NCBI GenBank assembly: GCA_900079685.1
Contig: LT599018.1
Span: 1,769,528-1,833,527 of the forward strand
Source: an uncultured delta proteobacterium
GTDB taxonomy: Bacteria > Desulfobacterota > Desulfovibrionia > Desulfovibrionales > Desulfovibrionaceae
DNA length: 64,000 nt
Direction of reading: 5' to 3'
Shown: piece by piece, positions 33,383-41,558 of the stretch
How positions within the stretch are numbered: position 1 is the stretch's first letter
How the letters are laid out: each line of letters opens with the position of its first letter
Translations under genes and position numbers: made by a program
The notes under the pieces: generated by a model
Seen by the model: only the letters and a program-made list of their open reading frames with translations
The model's database searches: none
What the model was told of the DNA's origin: nothing

Positions 33383-34930
33383 ATGTACGATATTGACAAG
33401 CAAGCCTTTATCGCTATTTCCGGCAACGCCCCGGTCTGCCTGATTCCCAAAATGGCCAACCGCCACGGCCTTATCACCGGCGCGACCGGCACGGGCAAAA
33501 CCGTGACGCTGCAAACCATGGCGGAGACGTTCAGCCAGATGGGCGTGCCGGTCTTCGCGGCCGACGTCAAGGGCGACCTTTCCGGGGTTGCCGCGAAAGG
33601 CGGGAACAAACAGAGCGTGGTGGACCGCGTGGCCCAATACGGGCTGGAATCCAAAGGCTTCGCGTTCCAATCCTTCCCCGTGCAGTTCTGGGACGTGTTC
33701 GGCGAATCCGGCGCTCCCGTGCGGGCGACCGTCTCGGACATGGGCCCGCTGCTCCTCAGCCGCCTTCTGACCCTGAACGACACCCAGTCCTCCGTGCTGA
33801 CCCTGCTCTTCAAGATCGCCCAGGACGAGAACCTCGCCCTCATCGACCTCAAGGACATGCAAAAAATCGTGGAGTACGTGGCCGACAGCGCGGACAAGTA
33901 CACCACCACCTACGGCAATATCGCGACCGCAAGCCTGGGGGCCATCCAGCGCGGCATCGTGGCGCTGGGCCACGACGGGGCGGACCGGTTTTTCGGCGAG
34001 CCGGCGCTCAATATCGACGACCTCATCCAGACGGACGGCGAGAAGGGCGTCATCAACATCCTGGCGGCGGACAAGCTCATGCAGTCCCCCAAGGTCTACA
34101 CGACCTTCCTGCTCTGGCTCATGAACAAGCTGTTCGACGTGCTGCCGGAAGTGGGCGACAGGGACAAACCCAAGCTGGTCTTCTTTTTTGACGAGGCCCA
34201 CCTCGTCTTTAACGACGCGCCCAAAGCCCTGGTGGAAAAGATCGAGCAGGTCGTGCGGCTCATCCGCTCCAAGGGCGTGGGCATTTACTTCATCTCCCAG
34301 ACCCCGTCGGACATGCCCGATTCCGTTTTGAGCCAGCTCGGCAACCGGGTGCAGCACGCGCTCCGCGCCTATACTCCCAAGGACCAGAAGGCCCTCAAGG
34401 CCGCGGCCCAGTCCTTCCGGGCCAACCCGGCCTTTGATACGGAAAAGGCCATCAGCGAACTGGGCACCGGCGAGGCCCTGCTTTCCTTCCTCGACGCAAA
34501 AGGCGCGCCTATCCCGGTGGAGCGCGGGTTCATCCTGCCGCCCCAGGGGCAGATAGGCCCGCTGGACGGTGCCGCGCGCGAGCAGATGGTGAAAGGATCC
34601 CTCCTCTACCGCCACTATGCCGAAGCCAAGGACCGCGAGTCCGCCTTTGAGATCATTTCAAAGCAGCAAGAGGACGCGCGGAACGCCAAGGAAGACGCCG
34701 CGCGGCAAAAAGAGGACGAAATCCGGCGCAAGGAAGAGGAAAAAGAGGCGGCCAAGCGCCAGAAAGAAGAGGAAAAGATCCGCAAGGAAGAAGAGAAAAT
34801 CCGTTCCGCCCAGGAAAAGGAAGTCCGGCGCGAGTCCGAGCAGCAGAAAAAATTCTGGATCAATACCGCCAAGTCGGTTTTCGTGCCCCTGGTCCGGCAG
34901 GCGTTGGGGTCGCTGTTCAAAAGAAGATAA
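33383..34930 (+). CDS. HerA-like ATPase, DUF853/YjgR type
   Basis: 515 residues. Walker [13 protein letters not shown] near residue 32, Walker [13 protein letters not shown], then the conserved [40 protein letters not shown] of the DUF853 (HerA-like) family. The last 130 residues are a highly charged coiled coil rich in K/E, followed by a hydrophobic C-terminal segment. It belongs to the FtsK-HerA branch of ATPases that pump DNA or peptide through a hexameric ring; the specific role of DUF853 proteins is not established. Monocistronic, with GGAGCTCCTC before the ATG. Confidence 0.9.
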   Translation: MYDIDKQAFIAISGNAPVCLIPKMANRHGLITGATGTGKTVTLQTMAETFSQMGVPVFAADVKGDLSGVAAKGGNKQSVVDRVAQYGLESKGFAFQSFPVQFWDVFGESGAPVRATVSDMGPLLLSRLLTLNDTQSSVLTLLFKIAQDENLALIDLKDMQKIVEYVADSADKYTTTYGNIATASLGAIQRGIVALGHDGADRFFGEPALNIDDLIQTDGEKGVINILAADKLMQSPKVYTTFLLWLMNKLFDVLPEVGDRDKPKLVFFFDEAHLVFNDAPKALVEKIEQVVRLIRSKGVGIYFISQTPSDMPDSVLSQLGNRVQHALRAYTPKDQKALKAAAQSFRANPAFDTEKAISELGTGEALLSFLDAKGAPIPVERGFILPPQGQIGPLDGAAREQMVKGSLLYRHYAEAKDRESAFEIISKQQEDARNAKEDAARQKEDEIRRKEEEKEAAKRQKEEEKIRKEEEKIRSAQEKEVRRESEQQKKFWINTAKSVFVPLVRQALGSLFKRR

Positions 34931-34980
34931 CATGAAGGGGGAAGCGGTATGCTACGCTTCCCCCCTTCATTGTCCGGCCT

Positions 34981-36309
34981 TTACTCCTCCGGCTCGGCCA
35001 GGCCGACGAGGTCGTACACCCGCGACTCCACAATATCGGCCCTGACCATTCTCCCGGCGGCCACGCCCGGCCCGCTGATGTAGGTCAGCCCGTCGATTTC
35101 CGGCGCCTGGAACCAGGCCCTGCCGGTGAACAACCCCGGCCATTCCGGATGCGGGGCGTCCACGAGGATATCCATGCTCTCGCCCACGAAATCTTCCAAA
35201 AGCTCCTCGCTGGTCCCGGCCTGCAACTCCATGAGCGCGGCGCGGCGCTCTTCCTTGACCGCATCGGGCACCTGATCCGGCATGGCGGCCGCCGCGGTTC
35301 CGGCTTCCGCCTGGTAGGCGAACACCCCGAGGTGTAAAAACCGCGTCCGTTCGACAAAATCGTACAGGGTTTTGAAGTGCGCGTCGGTTTCTCCCGGGAA
35401 TCCCACTATAATACTTGTGCGGAGCGCGGCCTCGGGGAAGAATTCCCGTACGCGGTCGAGCGCCTTTTCCGGGTCGCGGGCAAAGGGCCTGCCCATGCGC
35501 GCGAGCACGTCCGGATGGGCGTGCTGCACCGGGACGTCGAAATACGGCACAAAGGGCCTGCCCACGTCCCGCAGGAACGTGAGAAACTCCCGGGAAAGAC
35601 CCGCCGGGTACATGTACAGGATGCGCAGCCAGTCCAGGCCTTTCAGAGGCAGGAGCCGCTCCATGAGCGCCATGAGGCCCTTTTCGCCAGGTAAATCCTT
35701 GGGCAAATCCTTGCCCCAGGCCGTGGTATCCTGGGCCACCAGGATCAGTTCGCGCGCGCCGAGGCCGAGAAGCTCCGCGGCTTCCCGGACGAGCACGTCC
35801 TGCGGCGTGCTGTGAAACTTCCCGCGGATGAAGGGAATGGTGCAAAAGGAGCAGGTGTGGTCGCAGCCGTCGCTGATCTTGAGCCAGGCGTACGAGGGAC
35901 CGGTGGACAGAAACCGCGTTCCGGCGCATTGTCCGGAAACGTCGATACCGTGCGCGGCCATGGCGGCGCGCAGCGTTTCCGGCCAGGAGTCAAGTGCCCG
36001 GTTGTCGAGCCAGAGATCGACCTCCGGCAGCTCCGGCGCGAGCTCGGCCGCGCCGTACCGCCCCACGAGGCAGCCGGCAACGGCCAGCAGCGGCTTGGGC
36101 CGCAGGTCGCCGGCATCCACAATGGATTCCGCTATCACGGACACGGATTCGCGGATGGCGGGATCAATGAAGGCGCAGGTGTTGATGATGACGCAATCGG
36201 CGGCATCCATGGATTCCACTACTGTCATGTTCGGAATTGACGCAAGAAGGCGTTCGGTGTCCACTCTGTTTTTCGGGCAGCCGAGGCTGACGGAATAGAT
36301 ATTTGCCAT
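34981..36309 (-). CDS. rimO: Ribosomal protein S12 methylthiotransferase
   Basis: 442 residues from the ATG at 36309, where MANIYSVSLGCPKNRVDTE starts as in the family; the frame extends far upstream without support. N-terminal UPF0004 domain with three Cys (C10, CVIINTC and AVAGCLV), radical-SAM CDHTCSFC motif (CxxxCxxC) near 155, and a C-terminal TRAM domain (about 375-440). Reaction: two [4Fe-4S] clusters plus SAM add a methylthio group to the conserved Asp of ribosomal protein S12. The sequence GCPKNRVD and the radical domain favour RimO over MiaB. Cytoplasmic; divergent from the kinase gene. Confidence 0.95.
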   Translation of the reverse strand: MANIYSVSLGCPKNRVDTERLLASIPNMTVVESMDAADCVIINTCAFIDPAIRESVSVIAESIVDAGDLRPKPLLAVAGCLVGRYGAAELAPELPEVDLWLDNRALDSWPETLRAAMAAHGIDVSGQCAGTRFLSTGPSYAWLKISDGCDHTCSFCTIPFIRGKFHSTPQDVLVREAAELLGLGARELILVAQDTTAWGKDLPKDLPGEKGLMALMERLLPLKGLDWLRILYMYPAGLSREFLTFLRDVGRPFVPYFDVPVQHAHPDVLARMGRPFARDPEKALDRVREFFPEAALRTSIIVGFPGETDAHFKTLYDFVERTRFLHLGVFAYQAEAGTAAAAMPDQVPDAVKEERRAALMELQAGTSEELLEDFVGESMDILVDAPHPEWPGLFTGRAWFQAPEIDGLTYISGPGVAAGRMVRADIVESRVYDLVGLAEPEE

Positions 36310-36396
36310 GAAAGACTCTGATGGTATAACAACCGGTAATGCTGGGCTGTGCCGCAGCGCTCCAAAAAAACGTAGTTTATGACGGGAGGTTTTCCC

Positions 36397-37506
36397 ATGC
36401 AACTGCAAATTACGCCCGGCGGGCCGGACAATGTTCTTTTCAACAACCTCATCGATCAGTTTGAAGAGGATATCGTTCTTGTCGATACGGCGGGGAACAT
36501 TCTGAATCTGAACAAAAGCCTGCTGGACCTTTGGGGCGGCAAACGCGAGGACTATATCGGCAAGAACTGCGAGACCCTGCAGCAAACGGGTCCCGTCTGC
36601 CTGAACACCCAGTTCTTTTTCGACCGGGTCATGGAAGAAGGGCGCCGGATCACGGAGACGTACACGGACGTCACCGAGGACGGCCGGATGAATTATTACC
36701 ACGTCAACGTTTTTCCCCTGCGGGATGAAAACGGGGAAATCTGCCGGTTGGTTCTCACCCGCCGGAACACCACCGCGGAAATGCAGATTGAGCAACGGTT
36801 GTACCAGTCGCAAAAAATGGCGGCCATCGGGGAACTGTCCACGTACATCGCCCATGAGATCCGCAACCCGCTCTTCGCCATCGGCGGGTTCGCCAACGCA
36901 CTGTTGCGCATCCAGTCGCTGGATGAATCCGCCCGGGAAAAGGCGCGTATCATCCTGGAGGAATCCCAGCGGCTCGACGATATCCTGAAAAGCATCATCA
37001 ACTTCGCCCGCCCTACGGAGCAGGCCCTCGGCGCCGTGGACGTCAACGAGCTCGCGGCCCAGACCGTGGAACTCATGGGGTTCGGCACGGAAAAGAACAT
37101 CACCATCAAGCTGCAGATCGCCGAGCATATTCCCCACGTTCACGGCAACGCGGAAATGCTCAAACAGTGCCTGATAAATCTTATCAAAAACGCCCAGGAA
37201 GCCATGGAGGAAGGCGTCATCGACGTGCGCACGCGCTACGTCGACGGCATCGTGTACCTGGAAGTGGGCGACAACGGGCCCGGCATCCCGCAGGAGTTGC
37301 AGGAGAAGATCTTCAGCCCGTTTTTCAGCACCAAGGACAAAGGCTCGGGGCTCGGCCTGGCCATGACGAGAAAAATCATCAATGAAATCGGCGGCAAACT
37401 TCTGCTGCACAGCCAGGTCGGGCACGGAACGCTTGTGACCATGGCTCTGCGCCCGGTACTGGCCGTGGAAGACGAAGAAACGCTCATACCCGGAGAAAAA
37501 AAGTGA
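36397..37506 (+). CDS. PAS-containing sensor histidine kinase (NtrB-like)
   Basis: 369 residues from the ATG at 36397, preceded by GGGAGG. Order: PAS (about 15-125), HisKA with IAHEIRNPLFAIGGFANALL, and HATPase with LINLIKNAQEAM, VGDNGPGIP and GSGLGLAMTRKI. No membrane segment, so a cytoplasmic sensor. The layout (PAS, single HisKA/HATPase) is that of kinases that pair with NtrC-family regulators. The orphan regulator at 25673-27145 is a possible partner, but the genes are about 9 kb apart, so this is only a suggestion. The stop overlaps the GTG start of rdgB by 4 nt; the two are translationally coupled. Confidence 0.9.
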   Translation: MQLQITPGGPDNVLFNNLIDQFEEDIVLVDTAGNILNLNKSLLDLWGGKREDYIGKNCETLQQTGPVCLNTQFFFDRVMEEGRRITETYTDVTEDGRMNYYHVNVFPLRDENGEICRLVLTRRNTTAEMQIEQRLYQSQKMAAIGELSTYIAHEIRNPLFAIGGFANALLRIQSLDESAREKARIILEESQRLDDILKSIINFARPTEQALGAVDVNELAAQTVELMGFGTEKNITIKLQIAEHIPHVHGNAEMLKQCLINLIKNAQEAMEEGVIDVRTRYVDGIVYLEVGDNGPGIPQELQEKIFSPFFSTKDKGSGLGLAMTRKIINEIGGKLLLHSQVGHGTLVTMALRPVLAVEDEETLIPGEKK

Positions 37507-38132
37507 CCCCAACAGTCGTTCTGGCCAGCCGGAACAAGGGAAAAATCAAGGAACTGGCAGTGCTGCTCCAGCCTTTCGGCGTAACGGTCGAGGGGTTGGA
37601 TGCGTTCCCCGCTGTCGGCGAGATAGAGGAAACCGGCGCGACCTTCGCGGAAAACTCCCTGCTGAAAGCCGCGACAGTCAGTAAACTCACGGGCCACATC
37701 GCCGTCGCGGATGACTCCGGCCTGGTGGTGGACGCGCTCGGCGGCGAACCCGGCGTCTATTCCGCCCGGTACAGCGAAGAACCGGGCCGCCCCGCCACGG
37801 ACGAACGCAACACCGAAAAAGTGCTGGAAAAAACCAGGGACGTGCCGGACGGGAGCCGGACCGTGCGGTTCGTCAGCGTCATGGCGGCCGCCGCCCCGGA
37901 CGGACGGCACATCCTGGCCGAAGGGCGCTGGGAAGGCATTCTGGCCCGCAAACCTTCCGGGACGAACGGTTTCGGCTACGACCCGGTGTTTTTTGACCCG
38001 GAAACGGGCCAAACCGCCGCCCAAATGGAACCGGCCCAGAAAAACGCCCGCAGCCACAGGGCCAAAGCCTGCCAAAAGCTGCTCGAACTGTGGCCTGCCT
38101 TCTGGAAAAAAACCGGCGGGCAAACGGCATAA
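37503..38132 (+). CDS. rdgB: XTP/dITP diphosphatase (non-canonical purine NTPase)
   Basis: 209 residues from a GTG that overlaps the upstream kinase stop (GTGA). Family signatures: LASRNKGKIKEL at the N-terminus; FAENSLLKA; ADDSGLVVDALGGEPGVYSARY; the purine-binding TNGFGYDPVFF; and SHRAKA near the end. Reaction: hydrolyses ITP, dITP and XTP to the monophosphate plus pyrophosphate, keeping deaminated purines out of DNA and RNA. Cytoplasmic, homodimeric in known members. The length is normal. Coupling to a histidine kinase is not a known functional link. Confidence 0.95.
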   Translation: MTPTVVLASRNKGKIKELAVLLQPFGVTVEGLDAFPAVGEIEETGATFAENSLLKAATVSKLTGHIAVADDSGLVVDALGGEPGVYSARYSEEPGRPATDERNTEKVLEKTRDVPDGSRTVRFVSVMAAAAPDGRHILAEGRWEGILARKPSGTNGFGYDPVFFDPETGQTAAQMEPAQKNARSHRAKACQKLLELWPAFWKKTGGQTA

Positions 38133-38212
38133 CGACGCCCGGCCCGACCGGGAACACCGCCATGCACCCCGCGCGGGAGAGGATCACCCCTCCCCCGCGC
38201 GGCGCCTTTCGC

Positions 38213-40615
38213 TTAATTCTTGCGCGCGAGAACGATAATGCCGCAGGCCGGAATGGCCACGTTCATGGTCCCTTCATTGCTGTCCACATGCTCGTTGTTG
38301 CCGCCGCCGGGCCCGCCGTAAATGGGGGCCTCGCTGTTGAGCACCTCGACCCAGGTTTTCCCTTTCAGATTCCTGTGCGAGAACACATACCCGCCGTCAT
38401 AGGGGGTATTGCTCAAACTGGCCACGATGACGAACTCCTGGGCCCCGAGCCAGCGGTGCCAGACCAGAACACGGCTCTGGTTGTGCGCCTTCAGAACGGC
38501 GATGTTGGCGGAATGCAGGGCCGGATTTTCCCGCCGCAGCCGGATGATGTCCTGGTAAAAACGGAACATGGGGCCGCCGGAACTTTCCCGCAGGGCTTTG
38601 AAATCCTCGCGGTGCTCCAGAAAGTCGCCGTGCCGGTAGGGCTCGCGGGCGCACACCTCCTCACCCATGAAAAACATGGGCGTGCCGGCGGAAAACAGCG
38701 TCATCCCGGCCACCACGCGGCACCGCGCCTCGCCCCAGGCCCGGGTGTTGTCGAACAGCATGCCGTTGACCGCCACCTCGATATTCCGGGCCGAACGTTC
38801 CGAATTGCCCGACTCGTCGTGGGATTCGTGGTACACAACATGGCCGGGACTGCCCAGCAGCATGCCCGCCATGACGTTCATCCGCAGCGGGCTTGCCGTG
38901 CCGTACCCTGCGTTGCGCAAAAGATGCGCCTTGGCGCTGTCCTGGTCCGCGTCGCCGATGAGCTGGTGGTACCACTCGGACCACCAGGAGGCGGTAAACC
39001 CCACCCCGCCGAGCATCTGCTCCCGCGCCAGCATATTCCAGCCGCTGTGGTCCTCCGCCAGCAGAAACACGCCCGGCTTGAACAAACGGAGCGTGCGCGC
39101 CCACTCGCGCATGAAGCGGATGCCGCTTTCGTTGGCTTCCGGCACGGGGCTGCCGTCCTTATGCAACACGTTGAAGCTGTGCAGCGCCTGGGTCAGGTCC
39201 ATGCGGAACCCGTCCACATGGTAGTCCAGCAGCATGGCGGCGGCGCTGCCGATCAGCATGGCGCGCACCATTTCCTCGCCCACGTTGGGCAGATAGCCGG
39301 TGGAATAGTTGTCGCAATAGCCGCCTTCCGGGAAATCCTCCGGATAGTCTTCCTGTTTACCCTTGTAATAGTAGTACATGTTGTGATCGTGGCGGGTGGT
39401 GTCATACATCCAGTGGACGCGTTCGCTGTCCGGGGAATAGTGGTTGTACACCACGTCCACAATCACGGCGATGCCCCGGCGGTGGCATTCGCGCACGAAA
39501 CGCTTGAACAGGTCCTGCCCTTCCCTGTCGTATTTGATGGCATGAAAGTGCGTGCTGCCGTAGCCCCAGCCCGCCGTATCCTCAAACTCGCTCATGGGGA
39601 GCAGTTCCACGGCGTTGACGCCGAGGTCCGTCAGGTAATCGAGCATGCCCATGGCGTGGCGCAGGGTTCCCGGCCCTGCCTGCCCTTCTTGTGGCCCGGT
39701 CCACAGCCCCGCGATATGCATTTCGTAGATGATGAGGTCTTCCAGTTGCGAGGGCACGGGAGCCAGCGGCGAAAATTCATGCGCCCAGAACGTTTCAGCA
39801 TCAACCCATGCGTCTGCCTCGTCCGCTCCGCCGCCCTGGTTGACCGAATCGGGATTCTTGACCACCGAGCAGCTCTTGGTGCTCTCCAGGTCATCGAGTT
39901 TCCCGTTCCACCCGCCCTCTTCCGGGTTGACGGTTCCCTTCCCGGCCTGGCAGCGCGAGTAAAGATCCGTGCGAAACGCGACGGAGCCGTCCTCCCGGGT
40001 TATTCTGAACATGTACCGCGCGTGCTCCAGCCGGGTGTAATCGGTCAGGGCCGGATCGTCCGGGCTCGTCGCCCAGATGCCGGAAGCGTCGCGGGTCATG
40101 GCGAAGCTCTCGCCCGCGCCTTTGCCGTTGTTCCAGATATAGCCGTCGCCGTTGCCCGACTCGATGACGGTTTCCACCTTTTGCGCGTGCGGGGCCCAGA
40201 CGGAGAACCGGATACCCGGCGCCTCCCCTTCCTTCCGGTAATATTTGTTGGCCCCCAGGTACCGCCCGCCGGCCAGGCAGTAAGATTGCGCGCCGCCTTT
40301 GGCGTCCAGCGTGAAGGCGCGGTGCAGCTCGGACGAGGCGAACGGCCCGTATTCCGCCGCGATGCCCCAGAGATCGACCCGGCCGGGCGCGTTGACGATG
40401 ACCCCCCAGAAAAATTCCTTGCCCGCCTCTTCGTTGGCGAAGGACACCGTCGCCCTGTACGCGAGGCAGCCGTGATTGTCCCGGAACGCGTCCATGGGCA
40501 GGATGCGCCACTCGCCGCTTTGGCGGCCTTCGGCGGACCAGTTGCCCGTCAGCCTGACTGTATTGAAAAGTTCCCGCACCGTTCCGGTGTGGTAGGTGAA
40601 TGTCACTTCCGGCAT
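38213..40615 (-). CDS. GH13 alpha-glucan enzyme, probably branching type
   Basis: 800 residues. An N-terminal region and CBM48-like beta domain (about 130-300) precede the GH13 barrel. Barrel motifs: VIVDVVYNHY (region I), DGFRMDLTQAL (region II, catalytic Asp), LLAEDHSGWN (region III, acid Glu) and VVYHESHDE (region IV). The ESHD form and the C-terminal EVLNSEAPIYGGPGGGN segment resemble 1,4-alpha-glucan branching enzymes more than debranching enzymes. A debranching or trehalohydrolase activity is not excluded. Expected role: glycogen synthesis or remodelling in the cytoplasm. No other glycogen gene is in the window. It is followed by rdgB in convergent orientation. Confidence 0.8.
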   Translation of the reverse strand: MPEVTFTYHTGTVRELFNTVRLTGNWSAEGRQSGEWRILPMDAFRDNHGCLAYRATVSFANEEAGKEFFWGVIVNAPGRVDLWGIAAEYGPFASSELHRAFTLDAKGGAQSYCLAGGRYLGANKYYRKEGEAPGIRFSVWAPHAQKVETVIESGNGDGYIWNNGKGAGESFAMTRDASGIWATSPDDPALTDYTRLEHARYMFRITREDGSVAFRTDLYSRCQAGKGTVNPEEGGWNGKLDDLESTKSCSVVKNPDSVNQGGGADEADAWVDAETFWAHEFSPLAPVPSQLEDLIIYEMHIAGLWTGPQEGQAGPGTLRHAMGMLDYLTDLGVNAVELLPMSEFEDTAGWGYGSTHFHAIKYDREGQDLFKRFVRECHRRGIAVIVDVVYNHYSPDSERVHWMYDTTRHDHNMYYYYKGKQEDYPEDFPEGGYCDNYSTGYLPNVGEEMVRAMLIGSAAAMLLDYHVDGFRMDLTQALHSFNVLHKDGSPVPEANESGIRFMREWARTLRLFKPGVFLLAEDHSGWNMLAREQMLGGVGFTASWWSEWYHQLIGDADQDSAKAHLLRNAGYGTASPLRMNVMAGMLLGSPGHVVYHESHDESGNSERSARNIEVAVNGMLFDNTRAWGEARCRVVAGMTLFSAGTPMFFMGEEVCAREPYRHGDFLEHREDFKALRESSGGPMFRFYQDIIRLRRENPALHSANIAVLKAHNQSRVLVWHRWLGAQEFVIVASLSNTPYDGGYVFSHRNLKGKTWVEVLNSEAPIYGGPGGGNNEHVDSNEGTMNVAIPACGIIVLARKN

Positions 40616-40712
40616 GCCGTTCCTCCTGATTATTATTTTCGCCTACGGTAACACAGCCGGGACGCCGTTTCCATTAGTATCGCCATTCGTATCGAAAACC
40701 CCGCGCTTCTTT

Positions 40713-40749
40713 CGATAACGGCGGCCGGGCGCTCCGGCCGCCGTTATCG
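40713..40749. terminator. Terminator downstream of the BON-domain gene
   Basis: A perfect 16-bp stem (40713-40728 with 40734-40749) and 5-nt loop, directly after the BON-domain gene on the minus strand. Confidence 0.8.
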
Positions 40750-40763
40750 GTATAAACACGGTG

Positions 40764-41294
40764 TTACTTTTTCACGACAAGCCTGTTGTCGACAGCCTTG
40801 ACGCCCTTCACTTCCCTGGCCACTTTTTCGGCCAGCCCGATCTGGGCCTTGTCGTCCACATCACCCATCAGGGTGACCGTGCCGTCAACCGTGACGACCT
40901 TGATGTCAAGGGAATCAAGCCCTTTCTGGCCGACGAACTTGCCCTTGACCTTGGTCGTGACCGCGGCGTCATCCATGTATTCGCCGGCGCTCTGCTGGTC
41001 CTCCTGCTTCTGAAGGCGATTCATGGTGGCCTCGTCCTTTTCCTCCTGGGTCGTGCTTCCGTCCTGTACGTTTTTCATTTTTTTCTCCGTTGCATCGCGG
41101 ACTTCCCGAGCTTTCTGCTTGGCGTCGTCGCGGATTTCCTGCGTCTTTTCCCTGGCGTCGTCGCGGATCTCGCGCGCCTCTTTGCGCGCCTTGTCCGCGG
41201 TATCCGCCGGCTCGTCGGCCGCGCTCACGCAAAGGGGCAGGGCCAACATGAAGGCAGCGGCGAAAACCCCTGCTCTCATCATCCGTCTGGTCAT
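40764..41294 (-). CDS. Periplasmic BON-domain protein (OsmY-like)
   Basis: 176 residues. Signal peptide (residues 1-25, ending VSAAD), then a charged helical linker with three near-repeats of the type KAREIRDDAREKTQEIRDD (about 35-75), and one BON domain at the C-terminus (about 105-176: AAVTTKVKGKF, LDIKVVTVDGTVTLMGDV, VKGVKAVDNRLVV). BON proteins bind phospholipid or other envelope components and are often induced by osmotic or envelope stress. E. coli OsmY has two BON domains; this has one. AAGGAGG lies just before the ATG. Role by analogy only. Confidence 0.88.
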   Translation of the reverse strand: MTRRMMRAGVFAAAFMLALPLCVSAADEPADTADKARKEAREIRDDAREKTQEIRDDAKQKAREVRDATEKKMKNVQDGSTTQEEKDEATMNRLQKQEDQQSAGEYMDDAAVTTKVKGKFVGQKGLDSLDIKVVTVDGTVTLMGDVDDKAQIGLAEKVAREVKGVKAVDNRLVVKK

Positions 41295-41558
41295 GGTAAA
41301 CCTCCTTGAATTTAAGGCGCGTGACCAACGCGCCTGTTGTTGGAGGCTATGTAAGCACCGCGCCGTGAGCCGTGGAGTATTTAGCCGCTTATCATCATGA
41401 TTCTATCTATAAACGATTGACCGATTGTATTTGCCGCGCAACGGCAAACGCACAATAGAACCCGGCCGCCCCCGCCGGACGCAACGCACCGGGCGAAACG
41501 CAAAAACGCCCGCGGCGAGCCGCGGGCGGAAAAGGTCCGGAGAAAAAGGCGGGAAGCG

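Noticed and set aside
36310-37512. N-terminal extension of RimO by about 400 residues
   Set aside because: The open frame continues antisense through the kinase gene, but RimO proteins start at MANIYSVSLGCPKN.
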